Position numbers and translations under genes: made by a program. DNA of 64,000 nt from Iamia sp038233075 (lineage in GTDB: Bacteria; Actinomycetota; Acidimicrobiia; Acidimicrobiales; Iamiaceae): the NCBI GenBank assembly GCA_038233075.1, contig JBBSMQ010000001.1:117987-181986 (forward strand). Reading direction: 5' to 3'. The notes beneath the pieces were generated by a model. That model was given only the letters and a program-made list of their open reading frames with translations. It was not told where the DNA came from and did not search any database. Of the stretch, positions 1-8,584 are shown piece by piece (the stretch's first letter is position 1; each line of letters starts with the position of its first letter).

Positions 1-1006
1 GCGAGTCAGCCCGCGAGGCGTGCTGCACGCCTTCGACCTGGTCGTGGCCGGCCAGGAACTCCACGACCTTGTGGGCGTTCTCGTTGTGGCGTTCCATGCG
101 GAGGCTCAGGGTCTCGAGACCCTGGAGCAGCAGGAAGGAGTTGAACGGGCTGATGGCGGGACCGAGGTCGCGCAGCATCTGGACCCGGGCCTTCAGGATG
201 AAGGCACCGGGGCCGAGGGCGGGCCAGTACTGGAGGCCGTGATAGCTGGGGTCGGGCTCGGTGAACTGCGGGTAGCGATCGGCATGGGCCCCGAAATCGA
301 AGCTGCCGGCGTCGGCGATGATGCCGCCGATGGAGGTGCCGTGACCACCGATGAACTTGGTGGCCGAGTGGACGATGATGTCGGCGCCGTGCTCGAAGGG
401 GCGGATGAGCCAGGGGGTGGCCACGGTGTTGTCGACGATGAGGGGAACGCCGGCCTCGTGGGCGACGTCGGAGACGCCCTTGATGTCGAGGACGTCGTTG
501 CGGGGGTTGCCGATGCTCTCGGCGTAGAACGCCTTGGTGTTGGGCCGCACCGCGGCCCGCCAGGCGTCGAGGTCGTCGGGGTCGTCGACGAAGCTGGCCT
601 CGATGCCCATCTTGGGCATCGTGTGGTGCAGCAGGTTGTAGGTGCCGCCGTACAGGGCGGCCGAGCTGACCACGTGGCTGCCGGCCTCGGCCAGGTTGAG
701 GATGGACAGGGTCGACGCGGCCTGGCCCGAGGCCACGGCCAGGGCACCGGGGATGCCGAGGGCGGTGTCGGGCGCGCCCTCGAGCGAGGCCACCCGGGCC
801 TCCACCACCGCCTGGGTCGGGTTCATGATCCGCGTGTAGATGTTGCCGACCTCGGTGAGGCCGAAGAGGTTGGCGGCGTGGGCCGTGTCGCGGAACTGGT
901 ACGAGGTGGTCTGGTAGATCGGCGCGGCACGCGACCCGGTGTCGGTGTCGGGCGCCTGGCCGGCGTGGATCTGACGGGTGTCGAAGCCCCAGCTGTCGTT
1001 GCTCAT
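1..1006 (-). CDS. metY: O-acetylhomoserine sulfhydrylase / Cys-Met metabolism PLP enzyme (3' end cut off)
   Basis: The minus-strand frame opens with MSNDSWGFDTRQIHAG and runs off the window edge, so about 335 residues are seen and the C-terminus is missing. It belongs to the Cys/Met metabolism PLP-dependent family. HSATKFIGGHG carries the Schiff-base lysine, near residue 217. The N-terminal IHAGQ and QTTSYQF motifs are typical of O-acetylhomoserine aminocarboxypropyltransferases, which make homocysteine or methionine from O-acetylhomoserine and sulfide in the cytosol. The ATG start is favoured because a TAGGGT hexamer lies 7 nt upstream. Cystathionine gamma-synthase or gamma-lyase is the main alternative, because the C-terminal third cannot be seen. 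Confidence 0.88.
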   Translation of the reverse strand, partial: MSNDSWGFDTRQIHAGQAPDTDTGSRAAPIYQTTSYQFRDTAHAANLFGLTEVGNIYTRIMNPTQAVVEARVASLEGAPDTALGIPGALAVASGQAASTLSILNLAEAGSHVVSSAALYGGTYNLLHHTMPKMGIEASFVDDPDDLDAWRAAVRPNTKAFYAESIGNPRNDVLDIKGVSDVAHEAGVPLIVDNTVATPWLIRPFEHGADIIVHSATKFIGGHGTSIGGIIADAGSFDFGAHADRYPQFTEPDPSYHGLQYWPALGPGAFILKARVQMLRDLGPAISPFNSFLLLQGLETLSLRMERHNENAHKVVEFLAGHDQVEGVQHASRADS

Positions 1007-1011
1007 GGGCC

Positions 1012-1034
1012 CGACCCTAGGCGGCCGAGGGTCG
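1012..1034 (-). promoter_or_regulatory. Predicted metY -10 element inside a 7-bp inverted repeat
   Basis: Positions 1012-1018 (CGACCCT) and 1028-1034 (AGGGTCG) form a perfect 7-bp inverted repeat with a 9-nt spacer. On the minus strand the near arm contains TAGGGT (1014-1019), 7 nt before the ATG at 1006, the position of a -10 box for a leaderless transcript. The dyad could be an operator over the promoter. I saw no SAM riboswitch or T-box signature in the 190 bases upstream. Confidence 0.4.
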
Positions 1035-1199
1035 AGTGCTCACCGGAACACCCGGACGGCCGACAGATCTGGGTGTGGCTGGCTCGAAGCTGCAGGGCAG
1101 CACGGCTCGCCCGCTCAAGCAGTCCGGCCCCGACAAGGTCGTCCTCCACCTCCTCGCCGCCGAGGGCTGAGAAGGCGAGGCGGTGCGGTCGGCTCGCCC

Positions 1200-1748
1200 T
1201 CAGCTCGCGGAGATGAGGTCGCCGATGGCGAGGGCCGAGTCGGAGTACGGGAGCGAGACCTCGTCGCCGGCTCGCAGCTCGCGTCGGAGGCGGTAGCCAT
1301 CGGGCGTCGGCTCGGTGTGGACGTAGAGCACGTCCCGGGTGACGACCCAGTAGAGCGGGAACCCGGACGATCCGTACAGGCGAGCCTTGGTGGTGAGATC
1401 GAAGGTCACGGTCTCGTCGGAGACCTCGACCACGAGCAGGACGTCGGCCGGAGCCCACTCCGACAGGCGCGGCGCCACCCTGTCCACGGGCTCCGCATCC
1501 TTGAGCCGCACCCAGCAGTCCGGGTCGGGCAGAGAGCCTGCGGCGGGGAGGGTCGACTGGGTGACCGTCACGGAGGGAGCAGCCAGGGCCGTGATGACCC
1601 TCACCGTGGCCGGACCGTGCCAGTCGCCGATCACCACCGGGATCACCTCGCCTTCGATGAACTCGACCCGGGAGTCGAAGGCACCGGCGTCCCATGCCCG
1701 CAGGAAGCCCTCGCGGTTCCAGCGGTGGGCGAGGCCGGCATCGGTCAC
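1200..1748 (-). CDS. Uma2 family (DUF820) putative endonuclease
   Basis: Small nuclease-fold protein of 182 residues from the GTG at 1748. The N-terminal WDAGAFDSRVEFIEGEVIPV and the C-terminal half (VLLVVEVSDETVTFD, KARLYGSSGFPLYWVV) match the Uma2/DUF820 family, whose PD-(D/E)XK-like core has acidic residues in VVEVSD and the Lys in TTKARLY. The true substrate is not established for the family. A longer start (GTG at 1766) is possible. I prefer 1748 because TAGCCT sits 7 nt before it. A second, frameshifted Uma2 gene lies at 13740-14284. The gene follows ilvC on the same strand but is separated by a duplicated ilvC end. Confidence 0.8.
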   Translation of the reverse strand: MTDAGLAHRWNREGFLRAWDAGAFDSRVEFIEGEVIPVVIGDWHGPATVRVITALAAPSVTVTQSTLPAAGSLPDPDCWVRLKDAEPVDRVAPRLSEWAPADVLLVVEVSDETVTFDLTTKARLYGSSGFPLYWVVTRDVLYVHTEPTPDGYRLRRELRAGDEVSLPYSDSALAIGDLISAS

Positions 1749-1766
1749 GACATCCAGGCTACCCAC

Positions 1767-1880
1767 GAGACCGGAGCATCTCAGTCGCCGCCATCCGGGT
1801 GGGCTGCGCAGCAGCCACCAACAGCACGGTGTCCCTCCTGTCAGGCGCCAGCCTGACGACCCCAGGGAGACCGGAGCATC

Positions 1881-1889
<9 letters not shown>
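1767..1889. repeat. 23-bp direct repeat: copy of the ilvC 3' end, 100 bp apart
   Basis: Positions 1767-1789 and 1867-1889 are identical over 23 bases. The right copy contains the last two ilvC sense codons and its TGA stop. The left copy repeats this right before the Uma2 gene. Between them, 1840-1846 and 1851-1857 form a GTCAGGC/GCCTGAC hairpin with a 4-nt loop and no T tract, a possible ilvC terminator. The arrangement suggests a local duplication at the gene boundary. Confidence 0.75.
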
Positions 1890-2909
<1,020 letters not shown>

Positions 2910-2985
2910 CGGTGGGTGCCTTTCGTCGGTGGGAGCGAGCTCCCGGTCAGGGGCGGTCCGCCCCGGGGATCTGGTGGTGGGCTGT

Positions 2986-3525
2986 CTAGGGGGCCGGGTC
3001 GACGGCCCGGTCGCGGTCGAGCCGGGGCAGGGCGACCCGCCCCGTGCGCTGGAGCTCACGGATGCCAAAGGGTCGCAGCATCTCCTCGAAGTCGTCCACC
3101 TTGGTCGGGTGGCCCTCGAGCGAGACGGTCAGCTCCTCCTGGGTCACGGCCAGGATGCGGCCCTCGAAGATCTGCACCAGCTCGACGACCTGGCCACGGG
3201 TGTCAGGGGGGGCCGAGATGCTGGCCAGCAGCAGCTCACGCTCGACGGAGTGGCGGGGATCGAGCTCGCTGATGTCGACCACGTTGACCAGCTTGTCGAG
3301 CTGCTTGACGATCTGCTCGAGGGGGGCGGACTCGACGTCGACGACCACGGTGATGCGGCTGAAGTCCTGGTCCTCGGTGGGTGCCACCGCCAGGGAGACG
3401 ATGTTGTAGGCCCGACGGGAGAACAGGTTGGCCACCCGGGCCAGCACGCCGGCCCGGTTCTCCACCAGCACCGACAGCACGTGGTTGCGGACCTCCTGGC
3501 CCGGCACCACGTCGCGGCGGGTCAC
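2986..3525 (-). CDS. ilvN: Acetolactate synthase small (regulatory) subunit
   Basis: The regulatory ACT-domain subunit of acetolactate synthase gives valine feedback control and stabilises IlvB. The ACT core is visible as NHVLSVLVENRAGVLARVANLFSR, followed by the conserved YNIVSLAVAPTE. The second half (RELLLASISA, IFEGRILAVTQEELTVSLEG, PFGIRELQRTGRVALPR) matches IlvN/IlvH C-terminal domains. I chose the GTG at 3525 (179 residues) because GAGAGGGG lies 6-7 nt upstream. An ATG at 3570 would add 15 residues and overlap the end of ilvB. It lies 31 nt after ilvB and upstream of ilvC, in the same operon. Confidence 0.94.
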   Translation of the reverse strand: MTRRDVVPGQEVRNHVLSVLVENRAGVLARVANLFSRRAYNIVSLAVAPTEDQDFSRITVVVDVESAPLEQIVKQLDKLVNVVDISELDPRHSVERELLLASISAPPDTRGQVVELVQIFEGRILAVTQEELTVSLEGHPTKVDDFEEMLRPFGIRELQRTGRVALPRLDRDRAVDPAP

Positions 3526-3556
3526 GGCCGTCCCCTCTCGCGGAGTGCCGCCGGCA

Positions 3557-5332
3557 CTAGTGCCCACCATCGCCGGTGCCGACCCCGTCGCCGGCCTGGA
3601 AGGGAGGCACCTGGATGTCGTCGTTGGTCTTGCCCGACGGGACCATGGGGAAGACCTTCTCCCTGCTGTCGGTGCGGAACTCGACGACCACGGGCCGATC
3701 GTCGACCTCGTTGGCCTTGTCGATGGCGGGCTGGATCTCGTCGGGCGACTCGACCCGGAGGGCCACGCAGCCCATGGACTCGGCCCAGCGCACGTAGTCG
3801 GGGAGGTCGGGCGACAGGTAGACCTCGGAGTAGCGCTCCTCGTAGAACATCTCCTGCCATTGGCGGACCATGCCCAGGTAGGCGTTGTTGAGGATCGCCA
3901 CCTTGACGGGGATGCGCTCGGCCGACGCCGTGACCAGCTCCTGGGCCGTCATCTGGAAGCAGCCGTCGCCGTCGACGGCCCAGACCATGCGGTCGGGCCG
4001 ACCCACCTTGGCGCCGATGGCGGCCGGCACCGAGAAGCCCATCGTCCCCAGGCCCCCGGAGTTGACCCAGGTGTAGGGGTGGCGGAACCGCCAGTACTGG
4101 CTGGCCCACATCTGGTGCTGGCCCACACCGCTGGCCAGGATCGTGTCCTCGGGCACGGAGTCACGCAGGTGCTCGAGGACCATCTGGGGCTTGAGGTGAT
4201 CGCCGTCCTGCGGAGCCTCGTAGGCCAGCGGGTAGCGCTCCTGCCAGCCGCTGATGGTCGAGTCCCACGACGTGCGATCCGGCGCCGCCGCTCCCGCCGC
4301 CAGCTTCCGCCGCAGGGTGGCGACCAGCTCGGTGATGATCAGCCGGCAGTCACCGTGAATGGGCACATCCGGACGTCGGACCTTGCCCAGCTCGGCGGCG
4401 TCGATGTCGACGTGGATGACCTGGGCGTCGGGGGCGAAGCCATCGACCCGGCCGGTGACGCGGTCGTCGAAGCGGGCGCCCAGGGCGACGAGCAGGTCCG
4501 AGCGCTGGATGGCGGTGACGGCGGTGTAGTTGCCGTGCATGCCCGGCATCCCCAGGCACAGCGGGTGGTCGTCGGGGAAGGCGCCCCGGGCCATGAGCGT
4601 GGTGACGACCCGGATGTCGGTGAGCTCGGCCAGCTCCCGCAGGGCCTCGGCGGCGCGAGCCTTGAGGATGCCTCCGCCCACGTAGAGCACGGGGCGGTGG
4701 GCGGCGAGGAGCAGGTCGGCGGCGGCCTCGACCGCCGCGGGGTCACCGCCGGTGGCGGGCCGGTACCCGGGCAGCGACCGGGCCACCTCCTCGTCGGTGG
4801 GCCAGGTCCAGCTGGTGGCCGACCGCGGGCTCATGGGGTCGACGATGTCCTTGGGGATGTCCACCAGCACGGGTCCGGGCCGCCCGCTGGTGGCCAGGTG
4901 GAACGCCTGGCGGATCACCAGCGGGATGTCGTCGGCCTCGGTGACCAGGAAGTTGTGCTTGGTGACCGACTGGGTGATGCCGGTGATGTCGCACTCCTGG
5001 AAGGCATCGGTGCCGATGGCGGCGGTCGGCACCTGGCCGGTGATGCAGACCATGGGCACCGAGTCCATGTAGGCGTCGGCCAGGGGGGTGACGATGTTGG
5101 TCGCCCCCGGGCCCGAGGTCACCATGGCCACGCCCGGTCGGCCGGTGGCGTGGGCGTAGCCCTCGGCCATGTGGCCCGCGCCCTGCTCGTGGCGGACGAG
5201 GAGGGGGCGCATCGGCGAGTCCAGCACCGGGTCGTAGACGGGCAGGATGGCGCCGCCCGGCAGGCCGAAGAGCACCTCCACCCCCTCCCCCTCGAGGGCA
5301 CGGATCAGCGACTGGCCTCCGTTCATGTCCAT
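3557..5332 (-). CDS. ilvB: Acetolactate synthase large (catalytic) subunit
   Basis: A 591-residue ThDP enzyme that condenses pyruvate with pyruvate or 2-oxobutyrate, the first common step of branched-chain amino acid synthesis. Seen are the N-terminal GLPGGAILPVYD, the catalytic-Glu segment VRHEQGAGHMAEGYA, the central FAD-binding region (RFDDRVTGRVDGFAP) and the C-terminal ThDP/Mg motif VDGDGCFQMTAQEL followed by LNNAYLGMVRQWQ. An AGGAG box lies 11 nt before the ATG. Together with ilvN and ilvC it forms a minus-strand operon. The 5' leader has a short peptide rich in Leu and Val codons and a terminator hairpin, which predicts attenuation by branched-chain amino acid supply. Confidence 0.96.
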   Translation of the reverse strand: MDMNGGQSLIRALEGEGVEVLFGLPGGAILPVYDPVLDSPMRPLLVRHEQGAGHMAEGYAHATGRPGVAMVTSGPGATNIVTPLADAYMDSVPMVCITGQVPTAAIGTDAFQECDITGITQSVTKHNFLVTEADDIPLVIRQAFHLATSGRPGPVLVDIPKDIVDPMSPRSATSWTWPTDEEVARSLPGYRPATGGDPAAVEAAADLLLAAHRPVLYVGGGILKARAAEALRELAELTDIRVVTTLMARGAFPDDHPLCLGMPGMHGNYTAVTAIQRSDLLVALGARFDDRVTGRVDGFAPDAQVIHVDIDAAELGKVRRPDVPIHGDCRLIITELVATLRRKLAAGAAAPDRTSWDSTISGWQERYPLAYEAPQDGDHLKPQMVLEHLRDSVPEDTILASGVGQHQMWASQYWRFRHPYTWVNSGGLGTMGFSVPAAIGAKVGRPDRMVWAVDGDGCFQMTAQELVTASAERIPVKVAILNNAYLGMVRQWQEMFYEERYSEVYLSPDLPDYVRWAESMGCVALRVESPDEIQPAIDKANEVDDRPVVVEFRTDSREKVFPMVPSGKTNDDIQVPPFQAGDGVGTGDGGH

Positions 5333-5384
5333 GGCGTCTCGTACTCCTGGTCTCGGGCGGGTGGGGTGGGTGGCGCATGCGGGG

Positions 5385-5417
5385 AAAACGACGACGACCT
5401 CCCCGAGGGGAGGTCGT
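5385..5417 (-). terminator. Attenuator terminator in the ilvBNC leader
   Basis: Positions 5394-5404 and 5407-5417 are perfect 11-bp inverted arms (ACGACCTCCCC / GGGGAGGTCGT) around a 2-nt centre. On the minus strand the hairpin is followed five bases later by TTTT (5385-5388), so it looks like an intrinsic terminator read by the ilv transcript. It lies 52 nt upstream of ilvB and downstream of the leader peptide, the usual place for an attenuator. Confidence 0.65.
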
Positions 5418-5420
5418 GGG

Positions 5421-5452
5421 AGCGCACGCGGATGTCGCCGGCAGCGTGCGCT
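5421..5452 (-). promoter_or_regulatory. Second leader hairpin of ilvBNC (possible pause or anti-terminator element)
   Basis: AGCGCACGC at 5421-5429 and GCGTGCGCT at 5444-5452 are perfect 9-bp inverted arms with a 14-nt loop. On the minus strand the hairpin starts directly after the leader-peptide stop codon and ends 4 nt before the terminator stem, the layout of ribosome-controlled attenuators. I could not compute which alternative pairing would break the terminator. Confidence 0.5.
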
Positions 5453-5488
5453 CTAGGGCCCGAGTACGAGGTGGGTGCCGAGGGACAT
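5453..5488 (-). CDS. ilvBNC leader peptide (11 residues)
   Basis: The minus-strand ORF reads MSLGTHLVLGP then TAG. Four of eleven residues are Leu or Val (CTC, CTC, GTA, CTC), with Leu-Val-Leu just before the end, as expected for a ribosome sensor of branched-chain amino acids. There is no Shine-Dalgarno. GACACT lies 7 nt before the ATG, so a leaderless transcript would start on the ATG. Two hairpins follow immediately, the second a terminator. It is too short for homology evidence. The support is position, composition and the downstream structures. Confidence 0.55.
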   Translation of the reverse strand: MSLGTHLVLGP

Positions 5489-5495
5489 CAGCCGC

Positions 5496-5525
5496 AGTGT
5501 CGCGCGGCCGACGGGTGCCCGTCCA
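5496..5525 (-). promoter_or_regulatory. Predicted promoter of the ilv leader
   Basis: On the minus strand TGGACG (5520-5525) and GACACT (5496-5501) are 18 nt apart, resembling -35 and -10 boxes. The predicted start of transcription falls on or next to the leader-peptide ATG at 5488. No other promoter is evident in the 5333-5686 gap, which otherwise holds the leader elements and, near 5637-5642, a plus-strand TAGGGT for the next gene. Confidence 0.4.
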
Positions 5526-5686
5526 CCCACGAGCCCCGTCCACCCACGAGCTCGGCCGATCCACCCCCAGGTCAGAGGGTCCCTACCGGGCGCGGGTCCC
5601 CTCCCCGCTCCCGCGCCCGGCCGGGCAGGACAGGACTAGGGTCCGGCCCCTCCGAGGTCGTCCCGTCGTCTCCCCGAGGTTCTCAG

Positions 5687-6206
5687 ATGACGCCCGTGTT
5701 CCTGGGTCGCATCCAGACCCGCATCTTCGTCGCCTTCACGGTCGGCGCCCTCTGGACGTTCCTCATCACACCTTTCCTCCTGATCAACGCCCCGGACCAG
5801 GGGGGGCTACCGCCTCGCCCTGGCCCTCGACGACATCGACGCCACCAACGGCCTCGTCGCCGCCTACAAGCTCTGCTTCGCCGCCCTGATCATCGTCACC
5901 GTGTTCGGCGCCCTGGTGTGGGAGCCGATCTACCACGGCCTCATGCAGTTCCGGTGGGAGAAGGACTGGCCCGCGTTCTTCAACTTCTGGCAAGTCGTGC
6001 CCGAGGGCCTCACCACCTTCCTGCTGCTGCACGTCAGCTGGCTCAACCCCCTGCCGGACCTCGACGGCGACAAGAGCCAGTTCGTGCCCGTGCTCGCCTA
6101 CCTGTTCCTGTTCGCCTCCACCTGGATCGTCACCTGGCTCTTCGCCAACGGGCCGATGAAGGTCTTCTTCCTGCGCTGGCGCTTCGACGGCGGCCAGCTC
6201 GTCTGA
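5687..6206 (+). pseudogene. Four-helix membrane protein of unknown function, frameshifted in a G7 run
   Basis: The 5' part reads MTPVFLGRIQTRIFVAFTVGALW in one frame up to a run of seven G at 5810-5816. The continuation (YRLALALDDIDATNGLVAAYK, then VFGALVWEPIYHGLMQFRW to the stop at 6206) is in another frame. Six G would restore a 172-residue protein with four likely membrane helices, around residues 14-35, 63-78, 103-120 and 137-155. The start has a GAGG box 8 nt upstream. The gene ends 9 nt before a pseudokinase gene and may be cotranscribed with it. The indel may be a sequencing error, a dead gene or slippage at the G tract. No function is recognised. Confidence 0.65.
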
Positions 6207-6215
6207 CGAGGACCC

Positions 6216-7016
6216 ATGGACCGCATCGCTGACTACGAGCTCATCCGGCCCCTCGGCGACGACGGCTTCGGCAGCTACCACCTGGCCGCCACCCCGGCCC
6301 GCCTCGGCATCGCCGCCGACCAGGTGGCGGTGAAGGTGCTCCAGGTGGGTTCGGGCGACGATGCGTTCCACCGCCTCATCCGCGAGCTGCGCACCTTCGC
6401 CAAGGTGCGCAGCGCCCACCTGGTCACTCTCTACGACGCGGGCCAGGAGTCGGGACGCTGCTACTACGCCATGGAGTACTGCCCCCTCGGGTCTCTGGCC
6501 CACCCGGCCCGGGACCTGAGCCGCCGGGACCAGATCGAAGCCGTGGCCGACGCGGCGCGGGCGGCCCACGACCTGCACGAGGCGGGCATCGCCCACCGCG
6601 CCATCAAGCCCTCGAACATCCTCCTCACCGCCGACGGGGCCAAGCTCTCCGACCTCGGCCTGGTCCAGCTGCTGGCCCCGGGCCAGACCATCACCGGGTT
6701 GGGCGCGGTCGGCTCCGCGGAGTACCTGGACCCGGCGATCATGCGGGGCGAGAGGGCCTCGCGCTCGACCGACATCTGGGCCCTCGGGGTCACCCTCCAC
6801 CGGGTGCTCACCGGCACCGGCATCTACGAGCTCCCCGACCGCGATCCGCTGCTCGCGGTCCACCGGGTGCTCTCGTCGCCCCCCACGCTCGACCCGAGCC
6901 TGAGCGACCCCGAGGCCGAGCTGGTCCGGCGCTGCTTCGACAAGGACCTCTCGGCCCGCTTCGCCACCGCGACCGAGGTGGCCGACGCCCTCGACGCCCT
7001 AGGGAGCCCCTCATGA
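6216..7016 (+). CDS. Ser/Thr kinase-fold protein, predicted pseudokinase
   Basis: 266 residues covering a single protein-kinase domain with no membrane segment. The VAVK lysine (K40) is present. The glycine loop reads LGDDGFG, with Asp in place of the second Gly. The catalytic loop reads AHRAIKPSN, so the HRD aspartate is Ala129, although K131 and N134 remain. The DFG motif is DLG (D146). Loss of the catalytic base predicts little or no phosphotransfer, with ATP binding possibly kept. It overlaps the downstream FHA gene by 4 nt (ATGA), suggesting a translationally coupled pair in which the kinase fold may scaffold or regulate the FHA partner. Weak residual activity is not excluded. Confidence 0.85.
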   Translation: MDRIADYELIRPLGDDGFGSYHLAATPARLGIAADQVAVKVLQVGSGDDAFHRLIRELRTFAKVRSAHLVTLYDAGQESGRCYYAMEYCPLGSLAHPARDLSRRDQIEAVADAARAAHDLHEAGIAHRAIKPSNILLTADGAKLSDLGLVQLLAPGQTITGLGAVGSAEYLDPAIMRGERASRSTDIWALGVTLHRVLTGTGIYELPDRDPLLAVHRVLSSPPTLDPSLSDPEAELVRRCFDKDLSARFATATEVADALDALGSPS

Positions 7017-8578
7017 ACCTCGCCGATGCCCGGCTCGCTCCCTCCCCCGGCGCCGACGGGCTGGTGGCCCGCACCAGCGGCGCGGTCCTCTTCGTCGCCG
7101 CCCGCACCCCCGTCACCGAGGTCGCCCGACTGGTCGAGGCCGTCACCGCGGCCGATGATCCCGCCCCCGGCCGTCACCTGGCCCGCGCCCTGGCCACCCT
7201 CGTCGGCTCGGACACGGGTGCGCTCCCCGGCTTCGCCGTGGTCGCGGCATCGACCGGGGGCATCTACGTCAAGGCCTACGGACCAGTCGAGGTGCGGATC
7301 CAGGGCGAGGGGGGCGAGACGCTGGTCAGCGCGGTGGGCTCGTTCACCGGGCTCGACCGGGAGCTGTCGGGCTCGTTCCACACGATCCTGGCCCACCGGG
7401 CCGGGGAGGCGGCGCCGGTGCCCGCCTTCGACCTCGACGTGCGGGCCGGGACCAGCCCCGGGAGCGGCTTCGCCCTGACCACCCTCACCGGTCCCACCGA
7501 CGCACCGGCCCCCGAGCCACCCGCTCCCGCAGCGGAGGCCGCTCCCGCGACCGCCGCCCCTGCCGAGCCGGCGTCCTCCGAGGCCGAGCCCGCCGTCCCC
7601 GATGCACCGGCGTCCGACGACGATGACGCCGAGGCACCGCCGCCCACCGCCGCGCCCCTCGACCCGGAGCCGGCCGGGCTCGACGCCACCCAGGCGTGGA
7701 GTGCCGACGACGTGGCCGCCGCCACCAGCCCGACGGGACCGGTGGACGCCGCTTCACCGGGGGCCGACCCGGCCCCGGCCCCGCCCGCGGCGGATGAGGG
7801 GTCGGCCGTCGGTTCGCCGTGGGCCGAGGAGCCCATCACCGCCCCTGCGGCCGAGCCAACCGGGTTCACCCCCTCACCCGAGGGTGCCTCCGCTATCGGT
7901 GCCGCGGAGCAGGAGCCAAGGGACGAGCCCCGCCGGGATGGGGCGCCACCCCAGCACGAGCCCGCCACCCTGCCCCCCACCGCACTGGCGGGCTTCACCT
8001 CCCAGCTGCTCGGTGCCCTCGACGAGGAGGAGGTCCCCGAGCGCGAGCCGTTGCCGGTGGACCTGAACCCGGGCGAGGTCCGGGCCCCCGACCAGTCCAC
8101 CCACGAGATCATGGTCCAGGGGGTGCTGTGCTCCCGGGGCCACTTCAACGACCCGCGGTCGCGCTACTGCTCATCGTGTGGCATCTCCATGGTCCAGAAC
8201 ACCCAGGTCCTCACCCCCGGACCCCGACCGCCGCTGGGCGTGCTCGTCTTCGAGGACGGGGCCACCTTCTCCCTGGCCCAGGACTACGTGGTCGGGCGCC
8301 AGCCCGAGGTCAGCGAGGCCGTGCAGCAGGGCCTGGCCCTGCCCCTGCCGGTGGACGACCCGGAACGGTCGATCTCCCGGGCCCACGCCGAGCTGCGCCT
8401 GGTCGACTGGGACGTCCACCTCATCAACCTGTCGGCCACCAACGGCTCGTTCGTGTGGGACGAGCACCAGCGCCAGTGGGTTCCCATCCCCACCGGCCAG
8501 TCGGTCCTGCTCGCCGCGGGCATGCGGGTGGCCCTGGGCCGACGCTCCGCCGTCTTCGAGTCCAGCCTGGCGCGCTGA
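7013..8578 (+). CDS. Zinc-ribbon and FHA domain protein
   Basis: 521 residues. Residues 1-155 form an Ala-rich globular domain I do not recognise. Residues 160-330 are an Ala/Pro/Glu-rich linker. A zinc ribbon CSRGHFNDPRSRYCSSCG starts at C373. A C-terminal FHA domain covers about 400-515, with the GR of VVGRQPEV, the SRAHAEL loop and NLSATNGSFV. FHA domains bind phosphothreonine, so the likely ligand is a phosphorylated protein made by one of the active Ser/Thr kinases. The 4-nt overlap with the pseudokinase gene indicates a functional pair. No membrane segment or signal peptide is seen. Confidence 0.88.
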   Translation: MNLADARLAPSPGADGLVARTSGAVLFVAARTPVTEVARLVEAVTAADDPAPGRHLARALATLVGSDTGALPGFAVVAASTGGIYVKAYGPVEVRIQGEGGETLVSAVGSFTGLDRELSGSFHTILAHRAGEAAPVPAFDLDVRAGTSPGSGFALTTLTGPTDAPAPEPPAPAAEAAPATAAPAEPASSEAEPAVPDAPASDDDDAEAPPPTAAPLDPEPAGLDATQAWSADDVAAATSPTGPVDAASPGADPAPAPPAADEGSAVGSPWAEEPITAPAAEPTGFTPSPEGASAIGAAEQEPRDEPRRDGAPPQHEPATLPPTALAGFTSQLLGALDEEEVPEREPLPVDLNPGEVRAPDQSTHEIMVQGVLCSRGHFNDPRSRYCSSCGISMVQNTQVLTPGPRPPLGVLVFEDGATFSLAQDYVVGRQPEVSEAVQQGLALPLPVDDPERSISRAHAELRLVDWDVHLINLSATNGSFVWDEHQRQWVPIPTGQSVLLAAGMRVALGRRSAVFESSLAR

Positions 8579-8584
8579 GCCCCC

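Noticed and set aside
1007..1199. Possible SAM riboswitch upstream of metY
   Set aside because: None of the conserved SAM-I, SAM-II or SAM-IV core segments could be found; only a small dyad over the predicted -10 box.
20..1216. Long plus-strand ORF opposite metY
   Set aside because: Antisense shadow: Val/Gly/Asp-rich text with no domain pattern, while the minus strand encodes a clear PLP enzyme.
3428..6232. 934-codon plus-strand ORF across ilvB
   Set aside because: Shadow of ilvB in a very GC-rich genome; only its last part coincides with the real membrane protein start at 5687.
6216..7016. Loss of the HRD Asp as a sequencing error
   Set aside because: The codon is GCC in an intact frame; a miscall from GAC would be a substitution, unlike the indel-type errors seen elsewhere, and the glycine loop is also altered.
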